A stretch of DNA of 64,000 nucleotides, taken from Chitinophaga sp. (GTDB taxonomy: Bacteria; Bacteroidota; Bacteroidia; Chitinophagales; Chitinophagaceae). Numbering within the stretch: position 1 is the stretch's first letter; the number at the start of each line of letters is the position of its first letter. The notes below the pieces were generated by a model. The model was not told the DNA's origin and did no database searches. It worked only from the letters and a program-made list of their open reading frames with translations. Below are positions 1-8,363 of this stretch, one piece after another. The position numbers were made by a program, and so were the translations under genes. Location: positions 62,001 to 126,000 of the forward strand of contig NZ_JAGHZS010000009.1 of the NCBI RefSeq assembly GCF_017745275.1, in the 5' to 3' direction.

Positions 1-602
1 ATATTATCCTGGCCTTTCCTAACGCTTACTACGCCAGCCTGGAGCCTAAAGGTGAAATGGAAAATATGCCTGCCGTACAACAGGAAGTACAATTAATGCT
101 GCAGCCGGAGCTGGCGGCCAACGCCCCTGCTTCCGATACCATGCCTAAGTTTGGCGCCAAAGACGTTATGGACCTCACCTGGAAAAACTTACTGGATGCA
201 TATAGCTGTACAGAATGCGGCCGTTGCAGTGCTGCCTGTCCGGCCAACATCACCGGTAAGCTGTTGTCGCCACGGAAAATCATGATGGATACACGCGACC
301 GCCTGGAAGAAGTAGGCCGTAATATCAAAGCCAATGGCACCTTTACAGATGATAACAAAACCCTGCTGCGCGATTATATTTCTGAAGAAGAACTCCGTGC
401 CTGCACCACCTGTAACGCCTGTGTGCAGGAATGCCCGGTGAGCATTAACCCGCTGGACATCATCCTGCAACTGCGCCGTCACCTGGTGATGGAAGAATCC
501 AGCGCACCGGCAGAATGGACCGGTATGTTCAGCAACATTGAAAATAACATGGCGCCATGGAAATTCAGCATGGACGACAGAGATAAATGGGCCACGGAAT
601 AA
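1..602 (+). CDS. HdrC-like 4Fe-4S dicluster protein, 5' end outside window
   Basis: The open frame enters from the left edge (codons in phase with position 3), so only the C-terminal part of about 200 residues is visible. It holds two classical 4Fe-4S motifs, CTECGRCSAACP and CTTCNACVQECP, separated by about 60 residues, as in HdrC/GlpC/succinate-dehydrogenase-type electron-transfer subunits. In Bacteroidota such proteins usually have a membrane-bound N-terminal half; that part would lie outside the window. The next gene, 45 bp downstream, carries the CCG cysteine-rich domain of HdrB, so the two probably form one complex that passes electrons to or from quinone or a soluble donor. The electron donor and acceptor cannot be told from sequence. 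The internal ATG at 57 is unlikely to be the start because the frame stays open and sensible upstream of it. Confidence 0.85.
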   Translation, partial: IILAFPNAYYASLEPKGEMENMPAVQQEVQLMLQPELAANAPASDTMPKFGAKDVMDLTWKNLLDAYSCTECGRCSAACPANITGKLLSPRKIMMDTRDRLEEVGRNIKANGTFTDDNKTLLRDYISEEELRACTTCNACVQECPVSINPLDIILQLRRHLVMEESSAPAEWTGMFSNIENNMAPWKFSMDDRDKWATE

Positions 603-647
603 ATAGACTCCGTCCTCATTTTTCACTATTACTTTAAAAAAATCAGC

Positions 648-1427
648 ATGCATATTAAAACAATGGCAGAATATGCCGCAAATGGAGAAACCCCTGAAGT
701 CCTTTTCTGGGTGGGTTGTGCAGGTAGTTTTGATCAGCGCGCCCAAAAAATCACCAAAGCATTTGCCACTATCCTTGATAAAGTAGGAATTCAATTTGCC
801 ATTTTAGGAAAAGAAGAAAGCTGCACCGGGGATCCTGCAAGAAGAGCAGGTAATGAATTTATTTTCCAGATGATGGCCCAGAATAATATTCAGCTCCTGA
901 ATATGTATGGTGTGAAAAAAATAGTCACCGCCTGCCCACATTGCTTTAATACACTGAAAAACGAATATCCCGCGCTGGGTGGCAACTATGAAGTGATTCA
1001 CCACACCACTTTCCTGCAATCGCTGATCGATGAAGGGAAAATAAAGATGCAGGAAGGCGGCACTTTTAAAGGCAAAAAAATCACTTATCACGACTCCTGC
1101 TATCTCGGTCGCGCCAATAACATCTATGAAGCACCACGGAAAGTGCTGGAAACACTGGATGCAGAGCTGGTTGAAATGAAACGCTGCCGCAGCAAAGGCT
1201 TATGCTGTGGTGCCGGCGGCGCACAAATGTTTAAAGAAGAAGAGAAAGGTAGCACCCGCATCAACTTCGAACGCGGACATGAAGCCGTAGCGACCGGTGC
1301 GTCCGTTATTGCTGCCAATTGCCCTTTCTGTATGACCATGCTCACCGACGGCGTAAAAGAAGCCGGTAAAGAAGACGATGTAAAAGTGCTGGATATAGCG
1401 GAATTGATCGCGCAAAGCATGAAATAA
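648..1427 (+). CDS. (Fe-S)-binding protein with CCG cysteine-rich domains (HdrB/LutA-like)
   Basis: A 259-residue protein with two cysteine-rich (CCG) domains. The first has CPHCFNTLKNEYP near residue 105; the second has HDSCYLGR, KGLCCGAGGAQMF and NCPFCMTML near residues 148-230. In HdrB, GlpC and LutA these cysteines hold a non-cubane or 4Fe-4S cluster at the redox active site. It follows the 4Fe-4S dicluster gene directly and in the same direction, so it is probably the catalytic partner of that electron-transfer subunit. In methanogens the pair reduces heterodisulfide. That substrate is not expected in Bacteroidota, so the reaction is unknown; lactate or glycolate type oxidation or a membrane quinone reaction is possible. 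The ATG at 648 gives a normal family N-terminus. Confidence 0.85.
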   Translation: MHIKTMAEYAANGETPEVLFWVGCAGSFDQRAQKITKAFATILDKVGIQFAILGKEESCTGDPARRAGNEFIFQMMAQNNIQLLNMYGVKKIVTACPHCFNTLKNEYPALGGNYEVIHHTTFLQSLIDEGKIKMQEGGTFKGKKITYHDSCYLGRANNIYEAPRKVLETLDAELVEMKRCRSKGLCCGAGGAQMFKEEEKGSTRINFERGHEAVATGASVIAANCPFCMTMLTDGVKEAGKEDDVKVLDIAELIAQSMK

Positions 1428-1507
1428 CAGCAGCCAGCCATTAACCTCTTAGTCTGCCGTGATAGATAATCACCGGGACTAAATGTAATCGCTAACCGCT
1501 AATTCTT

Positions 1508-1515
1508 TAAATTTG
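1508..1515 (+). promoter_or_regulatory. Bacteroidota -7 promoter element, very close to the start codon
   Basis: An exact TAnnTTTG word (TAAATTTG) ends only 4 nt before the ATG at 1520. Transcription in this phylum usually starts about 5-7 nt after this element, so the mRNA would begin at or next to the ATG. No clear -33 TTG is seen at the usual distance. Confidence 0.5.
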
Positions 1516-1519
1516 CAGT

Positions 1520-2023
1520 ATGAATACTAACAACATCTTCCCTGCAGGCTTTTCTCCAGCCTCCAGGGTGTGGATATACCAGAGCAACAGACCGTTTAAT
1601 GAACAGGAGATACTCGAAATCAACGAACAACTGGCCCAGTTCACCGCACAGTGGAATGCACACGGAGCGCCTGTAAAAGGCTGGGGACAGGTAGTATTGA
1701 ACCAGTTGATCATATTGATAGCAGATGAAACGGAAACAGCTGTAAGCGGTTGCAGTACCGATAGTTCCGTTCGGATCATTAAAAGCATTGAAAAACAGTA
1801 CGAAGTAAATATGTTTGATCGCCTGCTGCTGGGCTTTATTGTAAAAGATAAGGTACAGCTCCTTCCAATGGCCCAGGTGGCCTATGCGTTGGAAAAAGGC
1901 TATATAGATGAAAACACCATTTACCTGAATAATACCGTACTAACCCGGCAGGAATTGGATACCCACTGGCTGCAACCATTGAAAGACAGCTGGATAGCCA
2001 AAAAACTGGCGGCGAAAGCGTAA
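1520..2023 (+). CDS. Conserved small Bacteroidota protein of unknown function
   Basis: A 167-residue soluble protein with no signal peptide or membrane segment. It carries the motif SGCSTDSSV in the middle and VWIYQSNRPF near the N-terminus. I recognise this as a family that is widespread in Bacteroidota and is often labelled ABC transporter ATPase in databases. No Walker A or Walker B motif is visible, so that label looks wrong. The single SGC cysteine followed by a Ser/Asp/Ser run may be functionally important, but I cannot name a reaction. It is monocistronic: the preceding stop is 92 bp away and a strong hairpin terminator follows the gene. Confidence 0.75.
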   Translation: MNTNNIFPAGFSPASRVWIYQSNRPFNEQEILEINEQLAQFTAQWNAHGAPVKGWGQVVLNQLIILIADETETAVSGCSTDSSVRIIKSIEKQYEVNMFDRLLLGFIVKDKVQLLPMAQVAYALEKGYIDENTIYLNNTVLTRQELDTHWLQPLKDSWIAKKLAAKA

Positions 2024-2041
2024 TCCGGATATCATTTCCCG

Positions 2042-2078
2042 GCCCTGTAACAGCCCCTGTTACAGGGCTTTTATTTTT
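2042..2078 (+). terminator. Strong rho-independent terminator
   Basis: A perfect 12-bp stem (2042-2053 with 2057-2068) with a 3-nt loop is followed by a T-rich run (2069-2078). It closes the small gene at 1520-2023 and insulates the miaB operon. Confidence 0.9.
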
Positions 2079-2089
2079 AAACCGATTGC

Positions 2090-2129
2090 TGACATTCTGT
2101 CATTTTGTTATTTTTATTACCTATTTTTG
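2090..2129 (+). promoter_or_regulatory. miaB operon promoter with TGACA-N3-TGTCA dyad
   Basis: An exact -7 element TATTTTTG lies at 2122-2129 and a TTG at 2105-2107 could serve as the -33 element, although the spacing is short. A perfect dyad, TGACA (2090-2094) ttc TGTCA (2098-2102), abuts the -33 side, where a repressor or activator could act. A similar dyad lies upstream of the HtrA protease gene at 53438-53453. Confidence 0.5.
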
Positions 2130-2150
2130 CCTTCCTAAATTTTTGTCAGG

Positions 2151-3563
2151 ATGCTGGATCTGGATACCAAAGTGCATGATGAAAGTCGCCAGGGAGAAGC
2201 CTTTTCTCCGGCAACGACAGGCACCCAAACATATACTAAAAAATTCTACATCGAGAGCTATGGCTGCGCGATGAACTTCAATGATAGTGAAATTGTTGCG
2301 TCTATACTCGGAGCAGAAGGTTATGGCCCTACCCGTAACACGGAGGAAGCCAACCTGATCCTGCTCAATACCTGCTCTATCCGCGAAAAAGCGGAACAGA
2401 CCGTGCGTAAACGTTTGACCGAATTCAAAAAATTAAAACAGCAAACACCCGGCATGCTGGTAGGCGTGTTAGGATGTATGGCCGAACGTATCAAAGGCAA
2501 ACTGTTGGAAGAGGAAAAACTGGTAGACCTGGTAGTAGGGCCCGATGCTTACCGCAGCCTGCCTGCACTGATTGCAGAAGCGGATGCCGGTCAGAAGTCT
2601 GTGAACGTGCTATTAAGCCGGGAAGAAACTTATGGTGATATCAGCCCTGTGCGACTGGATAACAACGGGGTTACCTCCTTTGTATCCATTATGCGTGGCT
2701 GTAATAACATGTGCACCTTCTGCGTGGTACCTTTTACCCGTGGCCGGGAACGCAGCCGCGACGCACATTCCATTGTCAGGGAAGCCGAAGAGCTGTTTGC
2801 CAACGGCTACCGTGAAGTAACCCTCCTGGGCCAGAACGTAGACTCCTACTACTGGAACAGCAGCGACGGACAGGAAACCGTGACCTTTGCCATGCTGCTG
2901 GAAAAAGTAGCGCTCATCAATCCTTTGCTGCGCGTACGTTTCAGCACCTCCCATCCTAAAGACATTACAGACGAAGTACTCTTCACCATGATGAAGTACG
3001 ATAACATCTGCAACTATATTCACCTGCCGGTACAAAGCGGTAGCACCCGCATATTACAACTCATGAACCGCACGTATACCCGTGAATGGTACATGAAAAA
3101 AGTAACCCGCATCCGTGAGCTGATCCCCGACTGTGGCCTTTCTACCGATATCATCACTGGCTTCTGCACAGAAACAGAAGAAGACCACCAGGATACCCTC
3201 AGCCTCATGGAGTTTGCGAAATATGACCTGGCCTACATGTACTTCTATTCCGAACGCCCGGGCACCCTGGCAGAACGCCGCTATAAAGACGATGTACCGG
3301 AAGACGTAAAGAAAAGAAGACTGGCAGAAGTAGTAGAATTATATCGTGGCCATTCGCAGGCTACTATGGAAAAAGAAGTCGGCAAAACTTTCAGGGTACT
3401 GGTAGAAGGTACCTCCAAACGTTCCGATGAACAACTTTTTGGCCGTAATGATCAGAATAAAGTAATCGTATTCCCTAAAGAAAACTTTAAAAAGGGCGAT
3501 TATGTGCTGGTAAAGGTAGAAAGCTGTACTTCCGGTACACTGATTGGAAAAGCCGTACAATAA
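2151..3563 (+). CDS. miaB: tRNA-2-methylthio-N6-dimethylallyladenosine synthase MiaB
   Basis: A 470-residue radical SAM methylthiotransferase that adds the methylthio group to i6A37 in tRNAs reading UNN codons. The N-terminal UPF0004 domain has its three cluster cysteines at about C39 (YGCAMN), C75 ([10 protein letters not shown]) and C109 (LGCMAER). The radical SAM cluster motif CNNMCTFC is at C184, C188 and C191, followed by the family signature [20 protein letters not shown]-binding domain fills the last 65 residues or so. It heads an operon with a sigma-54 activator, lptE and secG. The ATG at 2151 gives an N-terminal extension of about 30 residues before the conserved [11 protein letters not shown], which is common in the phylum. 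Confidence 0.97.
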   Translation: MLDLDTKVHDESRQGEAFSPATTGTQTYTKKFYIESYGCAMNFNDSEIVASILGAEGYGPTRNTEEANLILLNTCSIREKAEQTVRKRLTEFKKLKQQTPGMLVGVLGCMAERIKGKLLEEEKLVDLVVGPDAYRSLPALIAEADAGQKSVNVLLSREETYGDISPVRLDNNGVTSFVSIMRGCNNMCTFCVVPFTRGRERSRDAHSIVREAEELFANGYREVTLLGQNVDSYYWNSSDGQETVTFAMLLEKVALINPLLRVRFSTSHPKDITDEVLFTMMKYDNICNYIHLPVQSGSTRILQLMNRTYTREWYMKKVTRIRELIPDCGLSTDIITGFCTETEEDHQDTLSLMEFAKYDLAYMYFYSERPGTLAERRYKDDVPEDVKKRRLAEVVELYRGHSQATMEKEVGKTFRVLVEGTSKRSDEQLFGRNDQNKVIVFPKENFKKGDYVLVKVESCTSGTLIGKAVQ

Positions 3564-3620
3564 CAGTACTCTGGTAACAGAGATGATATTTTTAACCATC
3601 AAACACATGAACAACCGCTT

Positions 3621-4859
3621 ATGGACATTCAGGCTATAAAAAACAGGTTTGGCATTATCGGCAGTAGTCCGGCACTCAACTATGCATTGCAGGTGGCTGT
3701 TCAGGTAGCCAATACTGATCTTACTGTATTAATCAATGGAGAAAGCGGGGTTGGTAAAGAGGTTTTTTCACAAATCATTCATGCCCTCAGCGCACGTAAA
3801 CATAATCCTTTTATAGCCGTTAACTGCGGCGCCATTCCGGAAGGAACCATCGACTCAGAGCTGTTTGGCCATGAGAAAGGATCCTTCACCGGTGCGGTCG
3901 ACAGCCGTAAAGGATACTTCGAAACCGTAAACGGCGGTACCATTTTCCTCGATGAAATTGGTGAAATGCCCATGGGTACACAGGCCCGCCTGTTGCGCGT
4001 ACTGGAAACCGGGGAGTATATCCGTGTAGGTTCATCCAAAGTACAGAAAACAGATGTACGCGTAGTAGCCGCCACCAACCGCGATTTGCTGGAACGCACG
4101 CAACAGGGTAAGTTCCGCGAAGACCTCTACTACCGTCTCAATACCGTACCTATCCGCGTTCCCGCCCTGCGCGACCGCAAAGAAGATATTCCCCTGCTGT
4201 TCAGGAAATTCTCGGTAGACTTCTCCGAAAAATATAAAACACCCTCTATTCAACTGGATGAAGAAGCACGTAACATTCTCGTGAACTATCCCTGGAGAGG
4301 TAATATCCGCGAACTGAAAAATATTGCGGAACAAATTTCGGTGCTGTCGTCCGATAAACTGGTGACTGCCAACGACCTGAAACGCTTCCTGCCAGACCAA
4401 CCGGAGGTAAACCGCCTGCCGATGCTGGCGGCACCACAACCGGCCAACAACGATTTCAACAGCGAAAGAGATATCCTCTACAAGCTTTTCTTCGACATGA
4501 AAAAAGATGTCACCGAAGTAAAGAAAATGTTCTTCGATATTCTCCAGAATCCGAATATGCCACATCCTTCGGAATATGCAGTGGACAACCACGTGATACA
4601 CAGTTATGCATCACCTGCTGAAATGACGCCCGCTCCGGGCCCAGGCATCAGCAGTACCCAACCCATTATCCTGGCAGATAATAAAATTGATCATCACGAA
4701 GAAGTAGAAGAAACCTTGTCTATTGCCGACAAAGAAAAAGAACTCATTGTGAAAGCGCTGAAAAAACACAAAGGCAAACGTAAGGATGCAGCGCTCGACC
4801 TGGGGATTTCCGAAAGAACACTTTATCGTAAATTGAAAGAATATAACATCGCCGAATAA
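3621..4859 (+). CDS. Sigma-54-dependent activator without receiver domain
   Basis: A 412-residue enhancer-binding protein. The AAA+ domain starts almost at the N-terminus: Walker A GESGVGKE at 40-47, the sigma-54 contact loop GSFTGA at 87-92 (Ser in place of the usual Ala) and Walker B IFLDEIGE at about 108-115. A Fis-type helix-turn-helix (KDAALDLGISERTLYRKLKE) closes the protein. No receiver, PAS or GAF input domain is present, so activity is probably set by expression level or by a partner. A variable linker of about 110 residues (260-370) separates AAA+ and HTH. It lies 57 bp after miaB and 23 bp before lptE, and is probably cotranscribed with both. Confidence 0.92.
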   Translation: MDIQAIKNRFGIIGSSPALNYALQVAVQVANTDLTVLINGESGVGKEVFSQIIHALSARKHNPFIAVNCGAIPEGTIDSELFGHEKGSFTGAVDSRKGYFETVNGGTIFLDEIGEMPMGTQARLLRVLETGEYIRVGSSKVQKTDVRVVAATNRDLLERTQQGKFREDLYYRLNTVPIRVPALRDRKEDIPLLFRKFSVDFSEKYKTPSIQLDEEARNILVNYPWRGNIRELKNIAEQISVLSSDKLVTANDLKRFLPDQPEVNRLPMLAAPQPANNDFNSERDILYKLFFDMKKDVTEVKKMFFDILQNPNMPHPSEYAVDNHVIHSYASPAEMTPAPGPGISSTQPIILADNKIDHHEEVEETLSIADKEKELIVKALKKHKGKRKDAALDLGISERTLYRKLKEYNIAE

Positions 4860-4882
4860 ACGAATTTAATAGCAGCATCACA

Positions 4883-5404
4883 ATGATAACCAGCATCAAA
4901 GCATTTATATCCATCGCACTGCTCTCGGTTTTAGCCGGTTGCAGCGTAAAATATTCCACCACCGGCGCCAGTATAGACCAGGAAGCCAAAACGGTGAACA
5001 TCCGCTTTATTGAGAACAGGGCCCCTATCAACAACCCTACTTTAAGCCAGAAACTGACACAGAAACTGCGCGATAAGGTAACAGGGCAAACCCGTTTAAC
5101 ACAGGTAAATGAAACGGAACCAAGAGCAGACTACGAATTTAAATCTACCATCACCGGCTACTCGTTCTCCAATGCGGCAGTAACAAATGTAGACCAGGCA
5201 GCTACCTCCCGTTTGAATGTCACTGTAAATGTTACGTTTATCAAACGGGTAGGCGATAAAAAAGGATTTACCCAATCGTTCTCCCGTTCTGCCGAATTCC
5301 CCGCCAGCCAGTTGCCCAGCACTGTAGAAAATAACCTGCTGGAAAACAATATTATTCCGGGTATTACTGATGATATCTTTAACAGGGCTTTTGCCAACTG
5401 GTAA
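4883..5404 (+). CDS. lptE: LPS assembly lipoprotein LptE (Bacteroidota type)
   Basis: A 173-residue lipoprotein. The signal peptide ends in the lipobox LAGC with Cys19. The following motif YSTTGASI and the overall layout match the Bacteroidota LptE family, which plugs the LptD barrel and helps place lipopolysaccharide in the outer membrane. Its position between the sigma-54 activator and the secG module is typical for this phylum. The sequence similarity of LptE proteins is low, so the call rests on lipobox, length, family-like N-terminus and context together. Confidence 0.85.
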   Translation: MITSIKAFISIALLSVLAGCSVKYSTTGASIDQEAKTVNIRFIENRAPINNPTLSQKLTQKLRDKVTGQTRLTQVNETEPRADYEFKSTITGYSFSNAAVTNVDQAATSRLNVTVNVTFIKRVGDKKGFTQSFSRSAEFPASQLPSTVENNLLENNIIPGITDDIFNRAFANW

Positions 5405-5438
5405 GGTCTAGTCGTTTTTTTTATTACATTAGCAACCT

Positions 5439-6716
5439 ATGACGGCAAACAGGATTATAGCGCATGTGTTTCTTCAACCCTCTCTTCATTTGGTAAATGA
5501 AGAAGCGATGGAACAGTTGGTAGCGGATCACCCGTATTTTTCTGCTGCCCGCCTGTTGCTGGCCAGAAAAGTGTTCCAGAAAACCGGCGACCTTCAAAGT
5601 CCCGCTGTGAAAAAGGCCTTGCTTTATACCAACCAGCATCATTACGCGTACCAGGTGATTTCAGAAGAACAGATATTACAGGAAGTAGTGAACCGGGTTA
5701 GCCCGGCCCTTCCGGAAGATACATTGCCCGTTGAAACGATCACTGCTCCCGATGCAGTAGCCGATGATACTACATCCGTTGTGGAAGAAATAGCCGCTAC
5801 CATCAGTTTACCGGTAGTGGAAGACCGTATTCCGATAGCCATCCCTGAAGATGCCCTGCCCGCAGCGCCATTATCCGAAGTAACGGCTGTTGAAGCAGCG
5901 GCTCCGGTTTTAACGGTGGCAGACAGCCCTATCCCGGTCACCATTCATGATGAAGTGGTGCCTGTTGATATGTCGGCCAATGTGGTAGAAGAAATAGCTG
6001 CTACCACTGCTTTACCGGTAGTAGAAGACCGCATTCCGGTTGTCATCCCTGAAGATGCCCTGCCAGAAAGCCATCACACGGAATCTACTCCTACCGTTTC
6101 CATTGCGGATGAGGAAATACCACATTTTGCTGCTGCTACGGAAGATGTGACAGAAAATGCCACTGCTCCTGCGGCGGCCGTGATCACAGCACTACCGGAA
6201 ACGCCCGCTCCTGCGCCAGCGCCGGAAGAAGCGTTGCCCATTAAAATTTTCCCTTTAACCACTGCTACAGAAGAAACAGAACTGATTTTCCAGCCACTCT
6301 ATACAGATGATTATTTTGCTTATAAAAGATTGAAAAATCCGGAAGAAGCAGACGAGCTGAATGCAAAGGGCGCCGCTGAAATGAAGAGCTTTACCTCCTG
6401 GCTGCGGCAAATGAAGGATAACTTTGTGGGTAAAACCAGCAAAGACTGGTATCACCAGCAGTTACACCGGATTTATGAAGAAGACGATGAACCCGAGGTT
6501 TCTGAAACAGTTGAGAAAATGGCCATGGACTCCATTGTATTCAACAACGATATCGTGTCGGAAACCCTGGCGGAAATCTGGGTACGGCAGCAGCAATATG
6601 GCAACGCGATTAAGATATATCAAAAATTAAGTTTGCTTAATCCCGACAAAAACGCTTATTTTGCGCAAAAGATATTAGAACTCAAGTCACAAACAGACAA
6701 AAAAAATAAACAGTAA
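5439..6716 (+). CDS. Conserved operon protein with Pro/Glu/Ala-rich repeat linker
   Basis: A 425-residue protein with conserved ends and a low-complexity centre. Residues 1-85 are helical (MTANRIIAHVFLQPSLHLVN...), with no signal peptide. Residues 90-285 are rich in Pro, Glu, Ala, Val and Thr and contain two near-identical blocks (VVEEIAAT...LPVVEDRIP...IPEDALP), 68 residues apart. The C-terminal 100 residues (IVSETLAEIWVRQQQYGNAI) look like a TPR-type hairpin (LNPDKNAYFAQKILEL). The stop is 6 bp from secG, so translation is probably linked. The linker is acidic and extended, suggesting a scaffold joining two folded parts. Function unknown. A TAcaTTAG element (5425-5432) just ahead of the ATG may be a weak internal promoter. 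Confidence 0.8.
   Translation: MTANRIIAHVFLQPSLHLVNEEAMEQLVADHPYFSAARLLLARKVFQKTGDLQSPAVKKALLYTNQHHYAYQVISEEQILQEVVNRVSPALPEDTLPVETITAPDAVADDTTSVVEEIAATISLPVVEDRIPIAIPEDALPAAPLSEVTAVEAAAPVLTVADSPIPVTIHDEVVPVDMSANVVEEIAATTALPVVEDRIPVVIPEDALPESHHTESTPTVSIADEEIPHFAAATEDVTENATAPAAAVITALPETPAPAPAPEEALPIKIFPLTTATEETELIFQPLYTDDYFAYKRLKNPEEADELNAKGAAEMKSFTSWLRQMKDNFVGKTSKDWYHQQLHRIYEEDDEPEVSETVEKMAMDSIVFNNDIVSETLAEIWVRQQQYGNAIKIYQKLSLLNPDKNAYFAQKILELKSQTDKKNKQ
5778..6065 (+). repeat. Imperfect in-frame direct repeat, two copies of about 84 bp
   Basis: Copies begin at 5778 and 5982, 204 bp (68 codons) apart, and encode the VVEEIAAT...IPEDALP blocks. The period is a multiple of three, so recombination between copies would remove 68 residues without a frameshift. 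The copies differ at both silent and replacement positions, so the duplication is not recent. Confidence 0.85.
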
Positions 6717-6722
6717 TTTACT

Positions 6723-7082
6723 ATGTTGATAATTTTTGGTATCCTGATCATATTAGCCTGTGTTTTGTTAGGCTTCTTCGTGCTGATCCAGAACCCCAAA
6801 GGTGGCGGACTCTCCGGCAACCTTGGTGGTGTTGGTAATCAGGTGATTGGGGTGCGTCAGACTACTGACGTGTTGGAAAAAGGTACCTGGATCCTGGCTA
6901 TACTGATTGCTGTATTGTGCCTCACTGCTCCGTTTTTCATTGGTAAAAGCGCTAAAACTCAAACACTGGCACCTAGTGCAATAGAAAAAGCTGGTGCAGG
7001 CGCGCCCATTACACCGTCGGCTCCTCCTGCTCAGTTACCAAACACTCCGGCACCGGCTCCAGCTCCGACTCCCGGCAAATAA
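6723..7082 (+). CDS. secG: Preprotein translocase subunit SecG
   Basis: A 119-residue membrane protein with the SecG layout: a first membrane helix (residues 2-22), the conserved cytoplasmic loop VLIQNPKGGGLSGNLGG, and a second helix around residues 56-76. A Pro/Ala-rich tail of about 40 residues follows, longer than in proteobacterial SecG but common in Bacteroidota. SecG joins SecYE in the inner membrane and aids SecA-driven export. It is the last gene of the miaB-lptE operon and is followed by a strong terminator. With lptE, it makes this an envelope-biogenesis operon. Confidence 0.95.
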   Translation: MLIIFGILIILACVLLGFFVLIQNPKGGGLSGNLGGVGNQVIGVRQTTDVLEKGTWILAILIAVLCLTAPFFIGKSAKTQTLAPSAIEKAGAGAPITPSAPPAQLPNTPAPAPAPTPGK

Positions 7083-7106
7083 GCGATTTATTGAATAATA
7101 ATACTT

Positions 7107-7138
7107 GAAACCTCGCCGTTAAAAGCGAGGTTTTTTTT
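7107..7138 (+). terminator. Rho-independent terminator after secG
   Basis: An 8-bp stem, AACCTCGC (7109-7116) with GCGAGGTT (7125-7132), sits inside a run of eight T residues (7131-7138). Confidence 0.9.
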
Positions 7139-7212
7139 AATGGCGACTGACGAGTAAATGAAAAACCTGACACATAACGGCATTCGCTCATTCGTAACGA
7201 CCAATACTATCT

Positions 7213-8265
7213 ATGGCTAAAAAAAGCAAAGCATCCAGCGCAAAATCCATCTGGATAAGACGGATACTGGTGATGGCCGGCTGCCTGGCCGCCGGAGCCC
7301 TGGTATACATTTCTTACCGCGTATTTGGTCCCAACACCAAAGCATTTGGCGATAATAAATACTTCTATATACACACCAACAGCACCTATAACAATGTGCT
7401 GGATGGCCTGGAAGAACAAGGTATTATACGCAACCGCAGCAGCTTTAACTGGGTAGCCCAAAAACTGGATTATCCCTCCCGCGTAAAAGCCGGCCGCTAC
7501 AAAATCACAAGAGGCATGAGCAACTTTGATATTGCCCGCCTGCTGCGCTCAGGTAAACAATCGCCGGTTGTACTCGTGATCAATAAATTACGCACCAAAG
7601 ATGATTTTGTCAGAAAGGTAAGTACCAACCTGGAAGCTGATTCGGGCATACTCCGTTCCCTCATGCGCGATGCCGTATACCTCCGCCAGTTCGGCCTGGA
7701 TACCAACACCGTGATGTGCGTAGTAGTCCCCAATACATACGAATTTTACTGGAACACCGGTGCGGAAGCCGTCTTCAAAAAACTGGAAAAAGAAAGAGAA
7801 GAATTCTGGACACAAGAGAGAAAGGAAAAAGCAGATAAACTACACCTCACCGAAAACCAGGTAACCATACTGGCCTCTATTGTGGAAGAAGAAAGTAACA
7901 AAAACGATGAGAAACCACTCATTGCCAGCGTATATCTCAACCGCTTCCGTAAAGGCATGCGCCTGCAGGCAGATCCTACTGTGAAATTTGCTTTACAGGA
8001 TTTCGGTTTGAAAAGAATACGGGAAAATCATACCCTGTACGATTCTCCGTATAACACTTACCGTTATGAAGGTTTCCCTCCCGGCCCCATCTGCACCCCA
8101 TCTGAAAAAACACTGAATGCAGTTTTAAATACTCCGGAAACAGATTACCTTTATTTTTGTGCCAGATCCGACTTCTCCGGATATCATGCTTTTGCTGCCA
8201 CCTACGCAGAGCACCTGGTAAATGCCAGGAAGTACCAGGCAGAATTGAATAAAAGAGGATTCTAA
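7213..8265 (+). CDS. mltG: Endolytic murein transglycosylase MltG
   Basis: A 350-residue YceG/MltG-family enzyme anchored in the inner membrane by one N-terminal helix (about residues 15-36). It cuts nascent glycan strands inside the chain and is thought to set their length. The catalytic Glu is in LASIVEEES at about Glu225. Other family marks are RLQADPTVKF, YDSPYNTYRYEGFPPGPI and a C-terminal DYLYFCARSDFSGYHAFA. Length and domain order are normal. It stands after a terminator and before a BrkB-family gene, with a long inverted repeat between the two. Confidence 0.95.
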   Translation: MAKKSKASSAKSIWIRRILVMAGCLAAGALVYISYRVFGPNTKAFGDNKYFYIHTNSTYNNVLDGLEEQGIIRNRSSFNWVAQKLDYPSRVKAGRYKITRGMSNFDIARLLRSGKQSPVVLVINKLRTKDDFVRKVSTNLEADSGILRSLMRDAVYLRQFGLDTNTVMCVVVPNTYEFYWNTGAEAVFKKLEKEREEFWTQERKEKADKLHLTENQVTILASIVEEESNKNDEKPLIASVYLNRFRKGMRLQADPTVKFALQDFGLKRIRENHTLYDSPYNTYRYEGFPPGPICTPSEKTLNAVLNTPETDYLYFCARSDFSGYHAFAATYAEHLVNARKYQAELNKRGF

Positions 8266-8287
8266 AATATATTCCCATAACCCGGCC

Positions 8288-8363
8288 ATTAGCCGTTAGA
8301 AAATACAGTGAGGAGTTCTTCGCTGCATTTTCTAACAGCTAATCGCTAAAAGCTAACAGCTAA
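8288..8363. repeat. Long intergenic inverted repeat, copy A
   Basis: Arms of 21 nt at 8288-8308 and 8323-8343 pair with two mismatches around a 14-nt loop. A further GCTAAAAGCTAACAGCTAA-like tail runs up to the TTG start of the next gene at 8364. It shares the words ATTAGC and GCTAAAAGC with copy B at 42823-42928. Confidence 0.85.

Noticed and set aside
1520-2023. ABC transporter ATPase label often given to this family
   Set aside because: No Walker A, Walker B or signature motif is present in the 167 residues.
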